Of a stretch of DNA of 64,000 nt, positions 18,596 to 30,262 are shown piece by piece (position 1 is the stretch's first letter; each line of letters opens with the position of its first letter). Origin of the DNA: Pyrrhosoma nymphula (lineage: Eukaryota > Arthropoda > Insecta > Odonata > Coenagrionidae). The notes below the pieces were generated by a model. That model was not told the DNA's origin and did no database searches. It saw nothing but the letters and a program-made list of their open reading frames with translations. The stretch lies in assembly GCA_963573305.1 (NCBI GenBank), contig OY754334.1, positions 32,915,614 through 32,979,613 on the forward strand. The letters are read 5' to 3'. Position numbers and translations under genes: made by a program.

Positions 18596-19345
18596 TAAAT
18601 AAATAAATAAATAAATATTTATTAGCTCTAGGTACAATCTTAGAGCACCAATATTTCAATTACAATTGTGGTGAGCTTAAAAAACCGACAAAGCATTAAA
18701 CATGAACAATGAGTACAAACATATTTGAAACAAAGCATTAAAAAGGTAATGCATAAATTGTTGTACGTATTCATATCTCCAAATAACAAAAAACTAACAA
18801 TAAAAGACATTTTAATGAAGATTGAACAAGAACAAAGTAAGAAGTGGATGGTGATATAAATATAACAATGTGAATCACTAGAGATTTAAGTTTTTGTGTA
18901 AAAGGTAAGAATAAAGTTTTGTTTTGAATGAATGCCTGTTTTTACTGTTCTTTAGGTCTATGGGAAGAGAATTCCACAATTTTGTGGATTTAATTTTTTT
19001 GCATGAATTTTGGATCCTCTGTAGTTTGCCATTAAGCTCTTCTGATAGGTCAAAGTACAGTAGAACAGTAATCTAAATGGGGAAATGCTAGACGTTTCCT
19101 AGCAGCAGCTTCCTAGTATGCGAGTCGGTGAGACGTAATTGTGGGTTTTGAGTAGATAAAGAATACCATTCACCCTATTAGAAATTTGGTGGCTTTGATT
19201 ATTCCAAGTTAAATTATTGTTCATTACCATTCCCAGATTTCTAACTACATTAGAGAAGTGATCGGTGACGTTGTCGATCTCCAAGCGTGGAATGATATAG
19301 TAGTTGATTTTATTGGTTAACTTAGAGTTACCAATTACCAAACTC
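18596..19345 (-). mobile_element. LINE 3' end (Jockey/CR1-group) with (AAAT)n tail
   Basis: The minus strand runs from an RT fragment (19341-19099), through more decayed RT thumb sequence (about 19100-18900), to a 3' UTR ending in a (TTTA)n tail at 18596-18617. The 5' end stops 20 bp short of the foldback element at 19366, which could have cut it. Confidence 0.8.
18890..19341 (-). pseudogene. Reverse transcriptase fragment (motif E and thumb)
   Basis: The minus strand reads MVIGNSKLTNKINYYIIPRL, then NVVRNLGMVMNNNLTWNNQ (motif E region), SNRVNGILYLLKTH and LSPTRIL-like sequence. A frameshift follows, with RLAFPHLDYCST and SEELNGKLQRIQNSC (thumb), then LWNSLPIDLKNS and SFKTKLYSYLL at the end. 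This is the RT C-terminus of a Jockey/CR1-group LINE. The catalytic part is missing and frames shift at least twice. It belongs to a different family from the 5-kb L2-like copy. Confidence 0.82.
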
Positions 19346-19365
19346 CTTGTGAGTTAATGTCTCAA

Positions 19366-19820
19366 ATAATTAATAAATAAAAACAATTTTTTAGTATACC
19401 ACGTTTTTAAAACGGACTAAAAAGAATAAAATAATTTTCTCTGGGCCCTTCTAAATTTTTAAGGGTGAATTTTTAGTGGCTATGGAGATATTTGTAAGAC
19501 TTAAAGAGAAAAACGTGAAGCGCAGGCAGTAGATAATAGAAGTGAAAATCCTGATGAATTCACAACCGATTTCAGTGCATTGCAAATGGTATTAATTGTG
19601 GGAGTTTGCTCAACGACACCTGGTCCCTTTACTCCTCCTTAATTATCATGGGTTGCCTGTGCCCCACGTTTTTCTCTTCAAGTCTTACAAATATCTCCAT
19701 AGCCACTAAAAATTCACCCTCAAAAATTTATAAGGGCCCAGGGAAAATTATTTTATATTTTTTAGTTCGTTTAAAAAACGTGGTATGTTAAAAAATTGTT
19801 TTTATACAATTAATTATTTT
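19366..19820. mobile_element. Foldback element with about 165-bp inverted repeats
   Basis: Left arm 19366-19528 and right arm 19654-19820 are reverse complements with few mismatches (shared ggtgaatttttagtggct, atggagatatttgtaagact, tataccacg/cgtggtat). The 125-bp centre is unique. Arms this long compared with total length indicate a foldback MITE. I could not pick a clear target duplication. Confidence 0.85.
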
Positions 19821-19873
19821 CTGCTTTTTAGTCTTATTACCATGAGTCATGCGCATGAGGAACTATCAACTGT

Positions 19874-20194
19874 TTGATCTCTATACGTTCTAGTAAAAGT
19901 GTGGCATATATAGCTGTATACGCTGCCCTTATTATGTCCAGAAGTACTTCTTTATCGGCTGAGTATGATTATCTGTCAAGCGAGAGACTAGCACATATTC
20001 AGACCTTATACCATACTGAGAAATGGGTCAGTAATACCCCGTATGCGTGTGACTGTGGTGAAATAGTTATTTATGCACCTTGGCCGTTATGGCACATGAT
20101 TTCGTTTGAGACGAATATATTCAGCAAGGGTCGTCCGGGAGCTATGGTTAGAGTTTCAAGGCTCTATGAGAAAATCAGGAAATTTGTTAATTAA
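19874..20194 (+). other. Unrecognised 106-codon open frame
   Basis: The plus-strand open frame contains YACDCGEIVIYAPWPLWHM and ends in GRPGAMVRVSRLYEKIRKFV. It overlaps the first unit of the adjacent tandem repeat, so the C-terminus is translated repeat. No family is recognised. It could be the eroded end of a LINE whose tail generated the repeat array. Confidence 0.25.
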
Positions 20195-20965
20195 TTGATC
20201 GTTAATTAATTTATCAATTAATTATCGTAACATATAGCAAATGATGCATTGGCATCCAGTTACGGGTGACGGTTAAAGTTTCGAGCCTCTCCAAGCACAT
20301 CAGGAAATTTTTTAATTAATTAATCGTTAATTAATTAATTGTTATAACATGTAGCTAACATTGCATTGTCATCCTGCAGTTCTGAGCTATGGTAAAAATT
20401 ACAAGCCTACTAGCACATCAGGAAATATGTTAATTAATTAATTTTTAATTTATTGACTATTAATTAATCATTTAATTGTTATAATAGATAGCTAATATTT
20501 CATTGTCATCTACTTCTGAGCTATGGTTAAAATTTCAAGTCTCTAGATGATCGGAAAGTTAGTTTAAACTCTGTTGCAATAATCTGCCCGGACAGACAGA
20601 CATGATGGAAACCAAATTAATAAAAACGTAATATTGTTAATTAATTAATAGTTAATTAATGAATTCATTGTTATAACGTGCAGCTAACATTGCATTGTCA
20701 TCCCCTTCTGAGCTATGGTTAAAATTACAAGCCTCTACTAGCACATCAGGAAATATGTTAATTAATTAGTTGTTAATTTGTTAACAATTTATATATGAAT
20801 TAATTGTTATAATAGATAGCTAATATTGCATTGCCATCTACTTTTGAGCTATGGTTAAAACTTCAAGCCACTAGCTGGTCGGGGAGTTAGTTTAAACTCT
20901 GTTGCAATATTCCACCTGGACAGACAGACATGACGGAAAACGAACTAATAAAAACGTGATAAAAT
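20139..20965 (+). repeat. Higher-order tandem repeat built on a 120-135-bp unit
   Basis: Unit starts (gagctatggttaaaatt or variants) lie at about 20139, 20264, 20384, 20518, 20710 and 20846. Each continues with a tcaagcc, an AATTAATTAA palindrome tract and cattgtcatc. Units at 20518 and 20846 also carry an extra block (agtttaaactctgttgcaat, gacagacagacatgatgg, aataaaaacgt). The pair 20384+20518 is repeated as 20710+20846 with a period of about 327 bp. The extra block resembles an RTE-like LINE 3' tail, which may be its origin. Confidence 0.75.
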
Positions 20966-21009
20966 AGGTTACAAGTCAAAGATGTTACATCCACTCAAGT
21001 CACATGAAC

Positions 21010-21152
21010 TCAACAAAATTTCGTTGGCATTAGACATTTTTGAAAAATTGTAGGAATGCCATCTTCTTGCACACCACCATCATGGCACTGATTTGGTACC
21101 AGCATTTTTGTTTCCTGGTTGCTAACTCCAGCAGCAGTTAGTGGCACCTCTG
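21010..21152 (-). CDS. Candidate terminal exon of an unknown protein
   Basis: On the minus strand a polypyrimidine tract and acceptor (ctttttttag) precede an open stretch beginning AEVPLTAAGVSNQ and ending NQCHDGGVQEDGIPT, FQKCLMPTKFC, stop. The coding part is about 47 codons with three cysteines near the C-terminus. The longer open frame to 21258 starts with a hydrophobic segment (CAKFILISLLQVLFLAEVPL) that could alternatively be a signal peptide. No family is recognised. Both readings are inference from one open frame, and chance is a real alternative. Confidence 0.25.
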
Positions 21153-21299
21153 CTAAAAAAAGTACTTGTAACAGAGATATTAAAATGAATTTTGCACAAA
21201 GGTGCAATGAAATATTTATACAATTCCAGGAAAGGGAAGAGTACCACAACCTACACAAATGTTGTCATGTGCTGCTTCACTTATCACTACTCAAATCTT

Positions 21300-24200
21300 A
21301 TTGCAATTGAGCTCTTTAAGACTTAAACAAAAAATATTATGTACATGCAATTAGTGCCTCTTTTAACTTACTCATATAGCAATATTTCTTAGGTGCTTAC
21401 TGATCTTGCCTTTCCCTTCTGTTTTCAGGTTAACCTGGTTCTTAATGGTGTCCTGATTCATGTCCTGCTTGCACTAAACACTCATGTTTACTGTGACAGA
21501 CCCCTGTCAAGAGGTTTTTCTCATTGTCCCCATGCATAAAACATCAGCTGTGGGTCAAAATAATGGTTGGCTCATGCAAGATACATTTTGGAGACCTTTT
21601 GATACACATTTTGGGAAAAGGATTTAGCAAATGGTGTCATTATGTGTAAGCTGATCCTGCATTGAATGTAACCATTTGGAGATGGGATTTGAGATTGTTG
21701 TGGGAAATTGAGAAAGTATGTACTGGGTGATAATCTGTCGAAGACCTGAATATAGTATAGTTGAAATGGGTTGAATGAGTTTCAATCATAGAAAAGGACA
21801 CTTACATGTAAGTAACCATACTCTATTGAGTTCATTTCTTTATCCTAATCAAGAGAAAGTGGCTGTATACATAGTTGACTTTCACCTTAGATTTTCTTCT
21901 CTTACGGCTGAAGTGGTTAAGTAGGAATGAAATATTGGTAGCAAATTTGGATATTCCTATGGAAGAATGAAGAAAATTGGTTTTGTGTGCAAATATTGAA
22001 CAGACCTAAGAAGAGTGAGCAAGAAAAGGCAAACACAGAAGGCCAGGATGAACTAGATTAAGGGAAATCAGTTGGGAAAATTCTTATTTTTAATATTATT
22101 GCCGAGTGTTATATCAAGCTCTGAAGGAATGATATTTTCTAATTTTGGCCCATAGTATTCCCACTGGAACTGTTCCTCATTTTATCTGGGTGGTGTGACC
22201 ATCTCAGGAAAGCAGTTCCCAATTCATGTGGTGACTTATCTACCACAACCTCAAAAATAGCCTCATGGCCTTTATAATTGGATACACATGGAAAAGATGA
22301 AATAATGTAGGGTGAGACTGGTGCCTTTGCCCAGGATTGTGTAAAATCCACTTGGTATTGGTTTGGATGCCCAGGATGGTAAAAATTCACTCAACCCCAT
22401 GACCCCAGAATAAGCAGGTTATACCTTAATTCTATGTTGCCACCTAGGTCAGAATATTATGCCTATGTCTCACTCTGGCACTGCATTGCTTCATTTTTAA
22501 CATCTTCAAATGTTATGAATTGGATGTCAGACTTATTTATCCAGTATCTTCCACTCCATTTTTCCCCCCACTTATTTATGCTCGTTGTGTGTTTGGTGTT
22601 ATTCTAGTGATTCATGAGTGAAGTGAAAAGTGCTAGTGTTGTGTGAGTGTGTTAGTGCATTTGAAATTGAAGAATGTATCCTGAGCAAGAGGTAGTCATC
22701 TGGATGACCGACATCATGTGTTGCCGCTTAATCACTTTTGGAGATGCAGTTTCTTAAGGTTTGGTTCTTCATTGAGTTAACTGTCTACCAGGGTTCATTA
22801 AAATTTCATTCCAATTCATCCATCATAAACACCTCTGGTGGTCTTCTGTTCCAGGTAGGGAATCGTCTTACAGTGGACTTCATCCAAAGCAATGGACGCC
22901 ATGGGAGAGACAACCACTGCATAGGCAGGGAGTTTCTGAACCCAATGGTGTCAACCTGGAGACTTTGGATTAACTTGATTGGGTCTAATGTCTCCTAATG
23001 TTAGGGATGGAGATTGCGTAAGTTGGGCACTTGTGATTGAGGTTTTAGTTGATTTTTGGAATCCTTCTCCAATTGCCTATACACTTTTCAATTGAGCTCA
23101 CTCTTCAATTCTCTACAATGTTACATAACTTCTTCGTGGTTGAGCTGATGGAAAAGTTATTCTCCAATGTCTCTTATTTTGTTTTTCCGATCGCACTCAC
23201 TCTGTTCCGTTGATTGGTGCATTTTTTTGCATGCAGCTGTAATTGTGTCCAGGTGGTAGGTCTGATTTGAAGAGACCCAGATGGTCAATATAGACAAATT
23301 CGTCATCTGCAACGATCAGCCACCCTCATGACTCAGTCGTGTGCTGATTCTTTCGTTTTATATGATTTGTTCTCATTCTTTCCTTTGCAGGTAAAGTTTA
23401 ATAAAAATGTCCCCAACATTGTTGGGTGGACATTGAGAGCCACGATAAATGATCCCTTTTGTACCCAGCATCCCAAAACTTAGCTTAGGATCTAAGTTTA
23501 TTCCTAGGATGTAACACTTATAATTTGACATAGTCTGTATTATTTTTAAGGGATGTTAATATTATATGGTTTAACCCTTGGCCACATATGTGAGCTGTCA
23601 GCTGTCTTAGATTGTTTCTAGATACCACCAGTCTTAGTTCAGAAGCCTTGTCTTCCTGTCTTGGTTGGAGGGGACCATTCATCCTCTACATATAACCGCA
23701 CTTTCTGCTCAATGGCTCTTTTTTTTGGGAAGAGAAAAAGAATCCTAAATACATTAATGAGGACTCCCAAGGTATGGAAATGTTGCTTGGTAGCCGTGGA
23801 CTAGTATGTGAATAATTTTTAACTTTTTGTTATACCTTTAGACTTTTAATAGTAGTAAAAGACAATTTTCTTGCATCATAGGAAATACGATATTTGATGG
23901 CATATAAGACAGACGAGCATGTAAGACACACTGGCATATAAGATGCACCCTCATTTCAGTAGGGCACACTCAAGAAAAGTGACTATTAGCCTGTGGAAGG
24001 CCATATCTTCACATATAATCACCTGGAGGTGATTTTTTTAGCCCTAATTTTGGAAAAAAGGTAACTATTTTGGGGAAGTTTCCAAAATTTCTTATTATGT
24101 AGAGCCCTGGCTAAAATAAATGCAACACCGTGAGGCATTTTTCCTTCAGAAATTTAGTCATAGTTGACCTTATAAACTAAATCTCTGCGTCATCTGGGTC

Positions 24201-24560
24201 GAGAATGAGAACTACTGAAAGATTTTAATGTTACTTATCCTAAACTTAACTATTTTGAACAGGCATGATAAAAGATCTCTCTTGCTGGGTATTTTTCCAC
24301 TACATACCACTGGTGCACATTTCTCTTTCTGATTAATATTTGGCAAACTGATTTGAATCAGTTGTTAATTTCTTTTGCTGATCACGGATATTATATGAAG
24401 TTTATCGACTACCTTAATTTGCAGATGACAAAAGCATGTGAAAAATCATGTGTAAATTACTTTAGTTTAAAAAAAAATCATTTGCCAGTGAGGGCCAGCT
24501 CTTTCACCCTTTGAATGCCAACTCACACTTATGAGCCATAGATGCATGCTTTGTAGGTGC
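21300..24560. other. Mostly unassigned sequence
   Basis: It contains a minus-strand open frame of 83 codons (22139-22390) and a plus-strand one of 86 (22738-22998), with no recognisable motif. At 23898-23955 the phrase gcatataaga or gcatgtaaga plus gacaca recurs three times at about 20-bp spacing. The moderate base composition would allow host exons that I cannot recognise. Confidence 0.4.
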
Positions 24561-24567
24561 AAATGGC

Positions 24568-24741
24568 TCACGACATGAGTCTCATAGCGTTCATAATTTT
24601 ATACAGTGTCCCTAGAATGGCTTCTGCCATCCCATCGAGCTTCTCTTTTGCTCTCTCTGCCATCTGTTTGAATCTAGCTTTTAAGGAGTTTGCATTGTTT
24701 GCAAGTGGATGTATTCTTTTTTTCAATAATATTCTACCCAT
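24568..24741 (-). CDS. Small ORF, 57 codons, predicted helical peptide
   Basis: The minus-strand frame starts MGRILLKKRIHPLANNANSL, continues KARFKQMAERAKEKLDGMAE, AILGTLYKIMNAMRL, and stops. The frame stays open 14 codons upstream of this Met to a stop near 24785, so the start is uncertain. The middle is a strongly amphipathic, Lys/Glu/Ala-rich helix. Residue use looks more protein-like than other short frames nearby, but I recognise no family. It lies 75 bp from a hAT MITE and could be part of an element. Confidence 0.3.
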   Translation of the reverse strand: MGRILLKKRIHPLANNANSLKARFKQMAERAKEKLDGMAEAILGTLYKIMNAMRLMS

Positions 24742-24810
24742 TCTTTTTCCTTTTTCATTTTGTGGTACTTCTAATCCAATCCACTAAGTCAAAACACCCT
24801 CTTTAACTCT

Positions 24811-24965
24811 ACTATAATCAGTGGTGGATTAAGGTCGTTGTTTTGTGGGAATAGTGCTAGTTGCTGGAGTACTTTCTGGGTGTCTGGGGGTGGGGGTTAG
24901 GAAGGGGGGGGGGGCACCTTTACTGCACCCCTTTCATCATTTCTCAATCCGCAACCGACTATAAT
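24811..24965 (-). mobile_element. hAT MITE, 139 bp, perfect 8-bp target duplication
   Basis: Element 24819-24957 has ends cagtggtggattaagg and the complement of cggttgcggattgag. The octamer actataat is identical on both sides (24811-24818, 24958-24965). The left subterminal tcgttgttttgtggga equals the complement of the right end of the 340-2942 family, so this copy is inverted relative to those at 340 and 13824. It holds a run of 12-13 G at about 24904-24914. Confidence 0.9.
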
Positions 24966-26638
24966 TGTAGTAAGTTACCAAAAGTATCCTGGTCATATTC
25001 TCAATTTCTTTCTCTCGGTGTCCTCATTACCATTGCACATCACGCATTTCCATCCCTCTCCTTAACCAAAACTTTTCGTCGCCAATGTTGCTGGTTGCCA
25101 TACTCTCCTATCTTCTACTTATAATTCTTGGAACTACCTTTGGCCAGTCTGGTTTTCACCTCATCGTTGTGTAATCTGCTCATGATTTCGCTTAACTTTT
25201 AGCAGCATTGGAATTACTTCTTGTGGTAATGGAAAGCATTCGTGATTTGTTTGTAATTTTGTGCGTGCCTGTTTTCCGTTTCCGGGCTGCTGGGTTCGTG
25301 TGGTTTTCGTGTTATGTCTTGATGTATTTCATTATAATAGCATAGCTAATTGTCAAATTACATGTATTATATCTCTGCAACCGCCCTGCGCATAACTGCG
25401 CTATAGTGTCGCTCAGGGATTTACGTAATATCGACCAAATCGAGATGATGTTTATATAAGCTTATGGCGCCAACACTTGTACTCTTATCTTGTAAGATAT
25501 TTCCACCAACTTTTACGTTGTGTTTTATGTTTTTATTTGTGTTTATTTCCTTTTTTTCCTTTGATTTCAATATTTTTTTCGGTGGTAGATCGATAAAAAT
25601 AAATCTTTTGTAGATGCTATTGAAGGTTCTGGTGGAAACGTTAAGAAAATATTAAATGTCGTATGAAAAAGGATACAAAATTGCTGGAATTGACGCAGAT
25701 ACTAGGAGCAGAAGTTGTGGTAATGTTCGTTGAGTCAGCAAAAGTTTTACAATTTCATCGAAGTTTGCTCTTTCGTTGGGGAAGTGGAGTCGGGGTCGGC
25801 TGAAGGCCTATTTTTAATTGCCTGGATTAATAGTCAGCTAACATTTGTGTAGGTGTTTCAATTTTTCCTTAGAAAAAAGTTTTCTTTCAACGTTTTTAGG
25901 TACCTAAAAGAACTTTCAGAATGAGCCGAATGAGCAAATATGACTCGGCCTCGTTGTTTTACTTTGCGAACTTCCAGCATGCCTTCGTCCCTTTTTTCGT
26001 GTGACGGATTGAAGGTCACGTTGCGACGTTTTCTTTTTAATTACCTCCTCGTTTCACTCACTGGGTCTATATTACGTCGACCTTATCGACACCACATTGT
26101 CAAACTACCGTGTTTCGTCAGCACCATGTAATTGGGGAAATTTAAATATCTGAATTGAAATACTACTCTGAGAAATCACAGACTTATAAAAAAGAAATTG
26201 GTCGTGTTGTTCCGTCTGTTATTGCGTTACCTCTATTTCAATTTAAGGCGGCGTCAATACCTTGTAAATTAAGAATTCTCTGGGAATTTTTAAATCCCTG
26301 GAATATGAAGGGAAATACTCCGGAAAAGTCGAGAAAGTCCACCTCAATTTCAATCTCTCTCTCTACTATAGTCACTAGTCAACTAGTCACTCTCGATTGC
26401 TATGGTGGAGCATAGGCCAGACCATCGCGATCAGCCGCTTTCTTGCATATCATATTAAATTCATATTTATTATCTAAACGCTTTACACTTTTCTTTACAT
26501 GATGGCGTGTAAACATTGGCTTTGTTACTTTCCATCATCATCAGCAGTCACCTGTATGAATTTCGGTTTGCTAAAGCTCTCCACTCAAGTATATTTTTAG
26601 CTTACCTCTGTATTACTTCGTAATTCTCCATTTTTATA
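24966..26638. other. Unassigned AT-rich sequence
   Basis: Short open frames at 25940-26131 and 26155-26415 show no known motif. No repeat structure was noticed. Confidence 0.4.
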
Positions 26639-26935
26639 CTTATAAGCAGGGCCGTATTTACGGCAGGGCAAACCGGGCAACTGCCCAGGGCGGCACATTT
26701 TAGGGGGCGGCAAAATTACCTTTTTAGTGTAAGTTCTTTCTATTAAGATGTTTCTACTTAAATTTTAATAAACTCACTTATGGTGTTTGCCACTCATACT
26801 TAAGTATCCAAACTAGTGAAGCCATTCTCTATGTTGTGAAAATGTAAGTAATATATGTATTGCAAGTTGGGGGGGCAGCAAATGTTTTTTTTGCCCAGGG
26901 GCGTGAGAGGTCCTAAATTCGGGCCTGCTTATAAG
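26639..26935. mobile_element. hAT MITE, 281 bp, perfect 8-bp target duplication
   Basis: Element 26647-26927 begins cagggccgtatttacgg and ends with the complement of caggcccgaatttagg. The octamer cttataag is identical at 26639-26646 and 26928-26935. Both subterminal regions contain a tgcccagg motif. It is non-coding. The ends are close to those of the 17419 element, so the two may use the same transposase. Confidence 0.93.
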
Positions 26936-26949
26936 TATACTCTTACTCC

Positions 26950-27663
26950 CAGGGACATCTATATATTAGGCGGTATTTATAGCCGCATCAACAAATCCCC
27001 TCCACCTGGATCGATCTTCTGCCTCTCTTTCTGTTGCTCCGATCGTTTCTATATCCTTCTTCACTTGTTCCCACCATATCAGACGTGGTCTTCCCTCTTT
27101 CATTCTTTTTCTTTCTTCAGACGTGGTTCTTCCCTCAGGAATCCCGTGCAGTACCTCCTTTAGCAGACATCCCTCTTCTTTCCTTAGAATTGATTTCCTT
27201 TTGATTGTTGTCTGTATATTCAAATTGACGATTACTATGTTACTGAATGTAACCAGCAGTAATAAAAAAATATTATCTTATTATTATTATCTGAATATAT
27301 CCAGCCCTCCTGATTATTCTGGGCTTTATCTAACTTATTATGTCTGGATGTATGTTTCCTGATTAAAATTTCCTGATTTAATGCCTGATTTCTCTATTAT
27401 GCTTTTTTCTCCATTGTCCTTCGTATGTGGGGCCATAGATTTTCCGCAATATCTTATTTTCGAATACCTACTATTAATTTTCCTATTCCTTCTTTGACAG
27501 CTTCCATGTTTCGGATCCGTAGATCAGTATTGGGGAAATTAATGTTTTATAAAGCCTAATTTTTGTTTTGTGTGGCAGTGATTTCTCCATTTCTATATCT
27601 CTTATAATTTGCTCATTGCATTCGGTCCTTAATCTTCCTTCCCATTCATGTCTCTTTCTATTA
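26950..27663 (-). pseudogene. LINE reverse transcriptase C-terminus (insect endonuclease-RT type)
   Basis: From right to left on the minus strand: RLRTECNEQIIRDIEMEKSL, KTKIRLYKTLISPILIYGSE (thumb signature), TWKLSKKE and a frameshift. Then come FENKILRKIYGP and, after a short AT-rich insertion near 27250-27300, GIPEGRTTSEERKRMKEGRP and RLIWWEQVKKDIETIGATER, EAEDRSRWRGFV. This order (Y.TLI.P...YG.E.W, then GRPR..W.......D, then DR..WR) is the usual C-terminus of RTE/Jockey-group LINEs often mis-annotated as craniofacial development protein. The catalytic domain is absent. Confidence 0.85.
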
Positions 27664-27679
27664 TTATTTTCTAGGGCCT

Positions 27680-30262
27680 GTTATACCTCTGAATGTGTCC
27701 TCCGAGTTTGCCTCTACTTCTCAAGTGTTTTCTAGTGTTGCCGGGGGACGAGACATGAGGTCAGTATCGTCTATCTCAATTTCTGAACTACAGTCTCGTC
27801 ACATTAACGATGTCTCGTCTCGTTTTAAAAAAATAATTGAAATAATTTTTAACGGAATACCAATTATTTATTGTGTCAAAAATTGACACAAAATGTAATA
27901 TCTACATGATATGAGCTTACATAACATAAAAATATTTATAGTTAAAAAATAGTCGAGGAATAAACAATTAATTTATCCATCGATATTCAATTCAAATATG
28001 AAAATAGGACTAGGGGATTTTGATATTAATAATGCAATTGAAGCATCAAAATCAATGCGAGAAGTAAGTAATATGCATGTTGTTAAAATCGAAATGCATG
28101 ACTTCGTGGGTTTTCACACCTTTTAAGGTTTTAAAAGCTTACACTAGTTAGAGTTTCATTTTAGGGAAAATTGCATCCACTTTGAAATTTCAGGTAAGGC
28201 GAGCATCTTGCATGCTCCTCATTAAACTATAGTGAAACGTCTTTGAGCAGGAACCGTCATTGGCTTTGAGAATGAATTTTGGCATTATTTTCAACTCTGG
28301 AAATGTACCTTTGGTGCTCTCATTAGACCTTCAACCCACCAATATTTTTAATAATTACAGGTCAAAGCGTTCAAAAGTAGCCGGTTAACTTCTTTTACCT
28401 ATCCTAGGCTATTAGTATTGCTAAGTGATGACGACGCTGTGATCTTTCCACGTATTGGCATGGCTATAGAAATACTCAGCATAAAATGGTCACTGCTGTT
28501 GCTTTTTGTGGAGTTGCACCAAGTGTTTTTTATTGTGATGAATGAATGTGCATAGAAATATGGCGCAGAAAATATGGCGCAAATTGAATGTAGGATAGCC
28601 GGAAGAGGATGGGAGGATAGCGCAAAATGCATATTGTAGCTTGGAGAAAATTTAAGGAATTGGCAACACATTAAGGCATAGACAAGATATCGTTTTTTGA
28701 AAGCACTGTATTAGTGTCCGTTTTTAATAAATAATGAAACATTATTGAAAGTGAAAAGCTCAAAAGATGGAATTACTCTTCTTAATTTTACGAGTAGGGC
28801 TTTTAAGGTACGTCGAGAAGTCGACATTCGGAATGTTTTATCGACAACGTTGAAAAATAACTATCACCTACTCTTGAGCCATGTACGGAACGCCATTCTC
28901 TTGACTGCGGTGCGAAGTTCGATCAGCAAAAGTTTCGGTGGGAGGAATTAAAAAAAATGCTGGACAGAAAAATTTCGCATGCGTAATGAGCATATAAAGG
29001 CAAGGGAATTAGTCCGATATTGAATTAACGGTTGCCCCAACTATTGGAGGGTGGGATGGTCTGAGATGGAGTCTACCGTACCCGGTGGTGGGTTTTCACA
29101 TTACATAATTACATATCTTAACTACGGCATCCGCAGAGTTTCCAATACAATCTTTACGAACATTACATTGGGCTATTTTAGATACTCTCCACAAGGAACG
29201 GGATATTTATGGTTATATATCGCACTTAGTCAACTCGTAGGATGAGTTAAGTCCACAGGCCGAACATCAAGAGGATATAAAAGATTAAGATACAGATATT
29301 TATCTATAATGCCACTTCGGTTGATTAGTCAAGAAAATATGGAGAAAAGAGATTTGGATGTACAACAATGACTAAGTTAATATTGAATTTAAGATGAAGT
29401 TACAAAACTAAGGCCTTCTAAAATACCACTCACCCACCCTGAGATCAACCGGAAATCAAGAATCTTGGAAAAATCAAGAAACTCCAAGGCCTTCAAATGC
29501 CTTATTCCCCGCACTAAATCCTATTCGTTGTTTTATTTTGTACCGCGTGGATGAAAACATTTGCAATGAGGCATGGTAACACCTATGCAGCTGGCTCACA
29601 TGGAAGCCACTTGGAGGGTATTTTTATTCGGAAAACAGATGATCATATTACAATTTGTGTTATGCTATAATCACTTGCGTTAGACTCGCTGACGTAGGGG
29701 TGTCATCAACGATTCATACCGATCTGGATTAGTAAGTTATTCTCTAGCCACTTGGAGTGGAAGGGTAAGGGGAAGTAACCTGGGCGATAAGGACTGGGGA
29801 TATTTGACCATCGAGAATAATGGGTATGACTTCGCTCAAGATCACCGAATGGCTGCTGTACTCATTTGACAATATTCTCAGCTACCTCCTACCCTGGTCA
29901 CAGAGACCCTGCCCATGACGTGAGGATAAATATGTCAATATCTCCTCCTTTTCCAAAGGCCGTTTTACTCGAGGCACTTAATTTCGCGGTATGATATACA
30001 GAAATTACGGTACGAAATTCGAGCGTTGGCAATTTTCCTGGCTTTTGTTCATGCATTCGCGGAGTAATTTTAACAAGTCCCCGCTTTACACGAAAAAATT
30101 TACATTTCACATCCTTCCATAAATCATACTGTGCAGTGAAGTACCACGTGTAAAACGGCCTTAGCGTTGCGTGAGAATTAAAGCTAAAGCAGTCCTCAAT
30201 CTCCGTTTCCGGGTTTGCCTATTCTGGTTTCCTATCTTCACCCCGCGTAACACTTTTCAGCC
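27680..30262. other. Unassigned sequence
   Basis: No motif is recognised. It contains isolated short open frames (27695-27886, 28399-28671, 28745-28951, 29051-29245) without family resemblance. Confidence 0.4.

Noticed and set aside
27280..27345. Functional significance of the TTATTATTATTA run
   Set aside because: A short microsatellite within a decayed LINE, expected by slippage.
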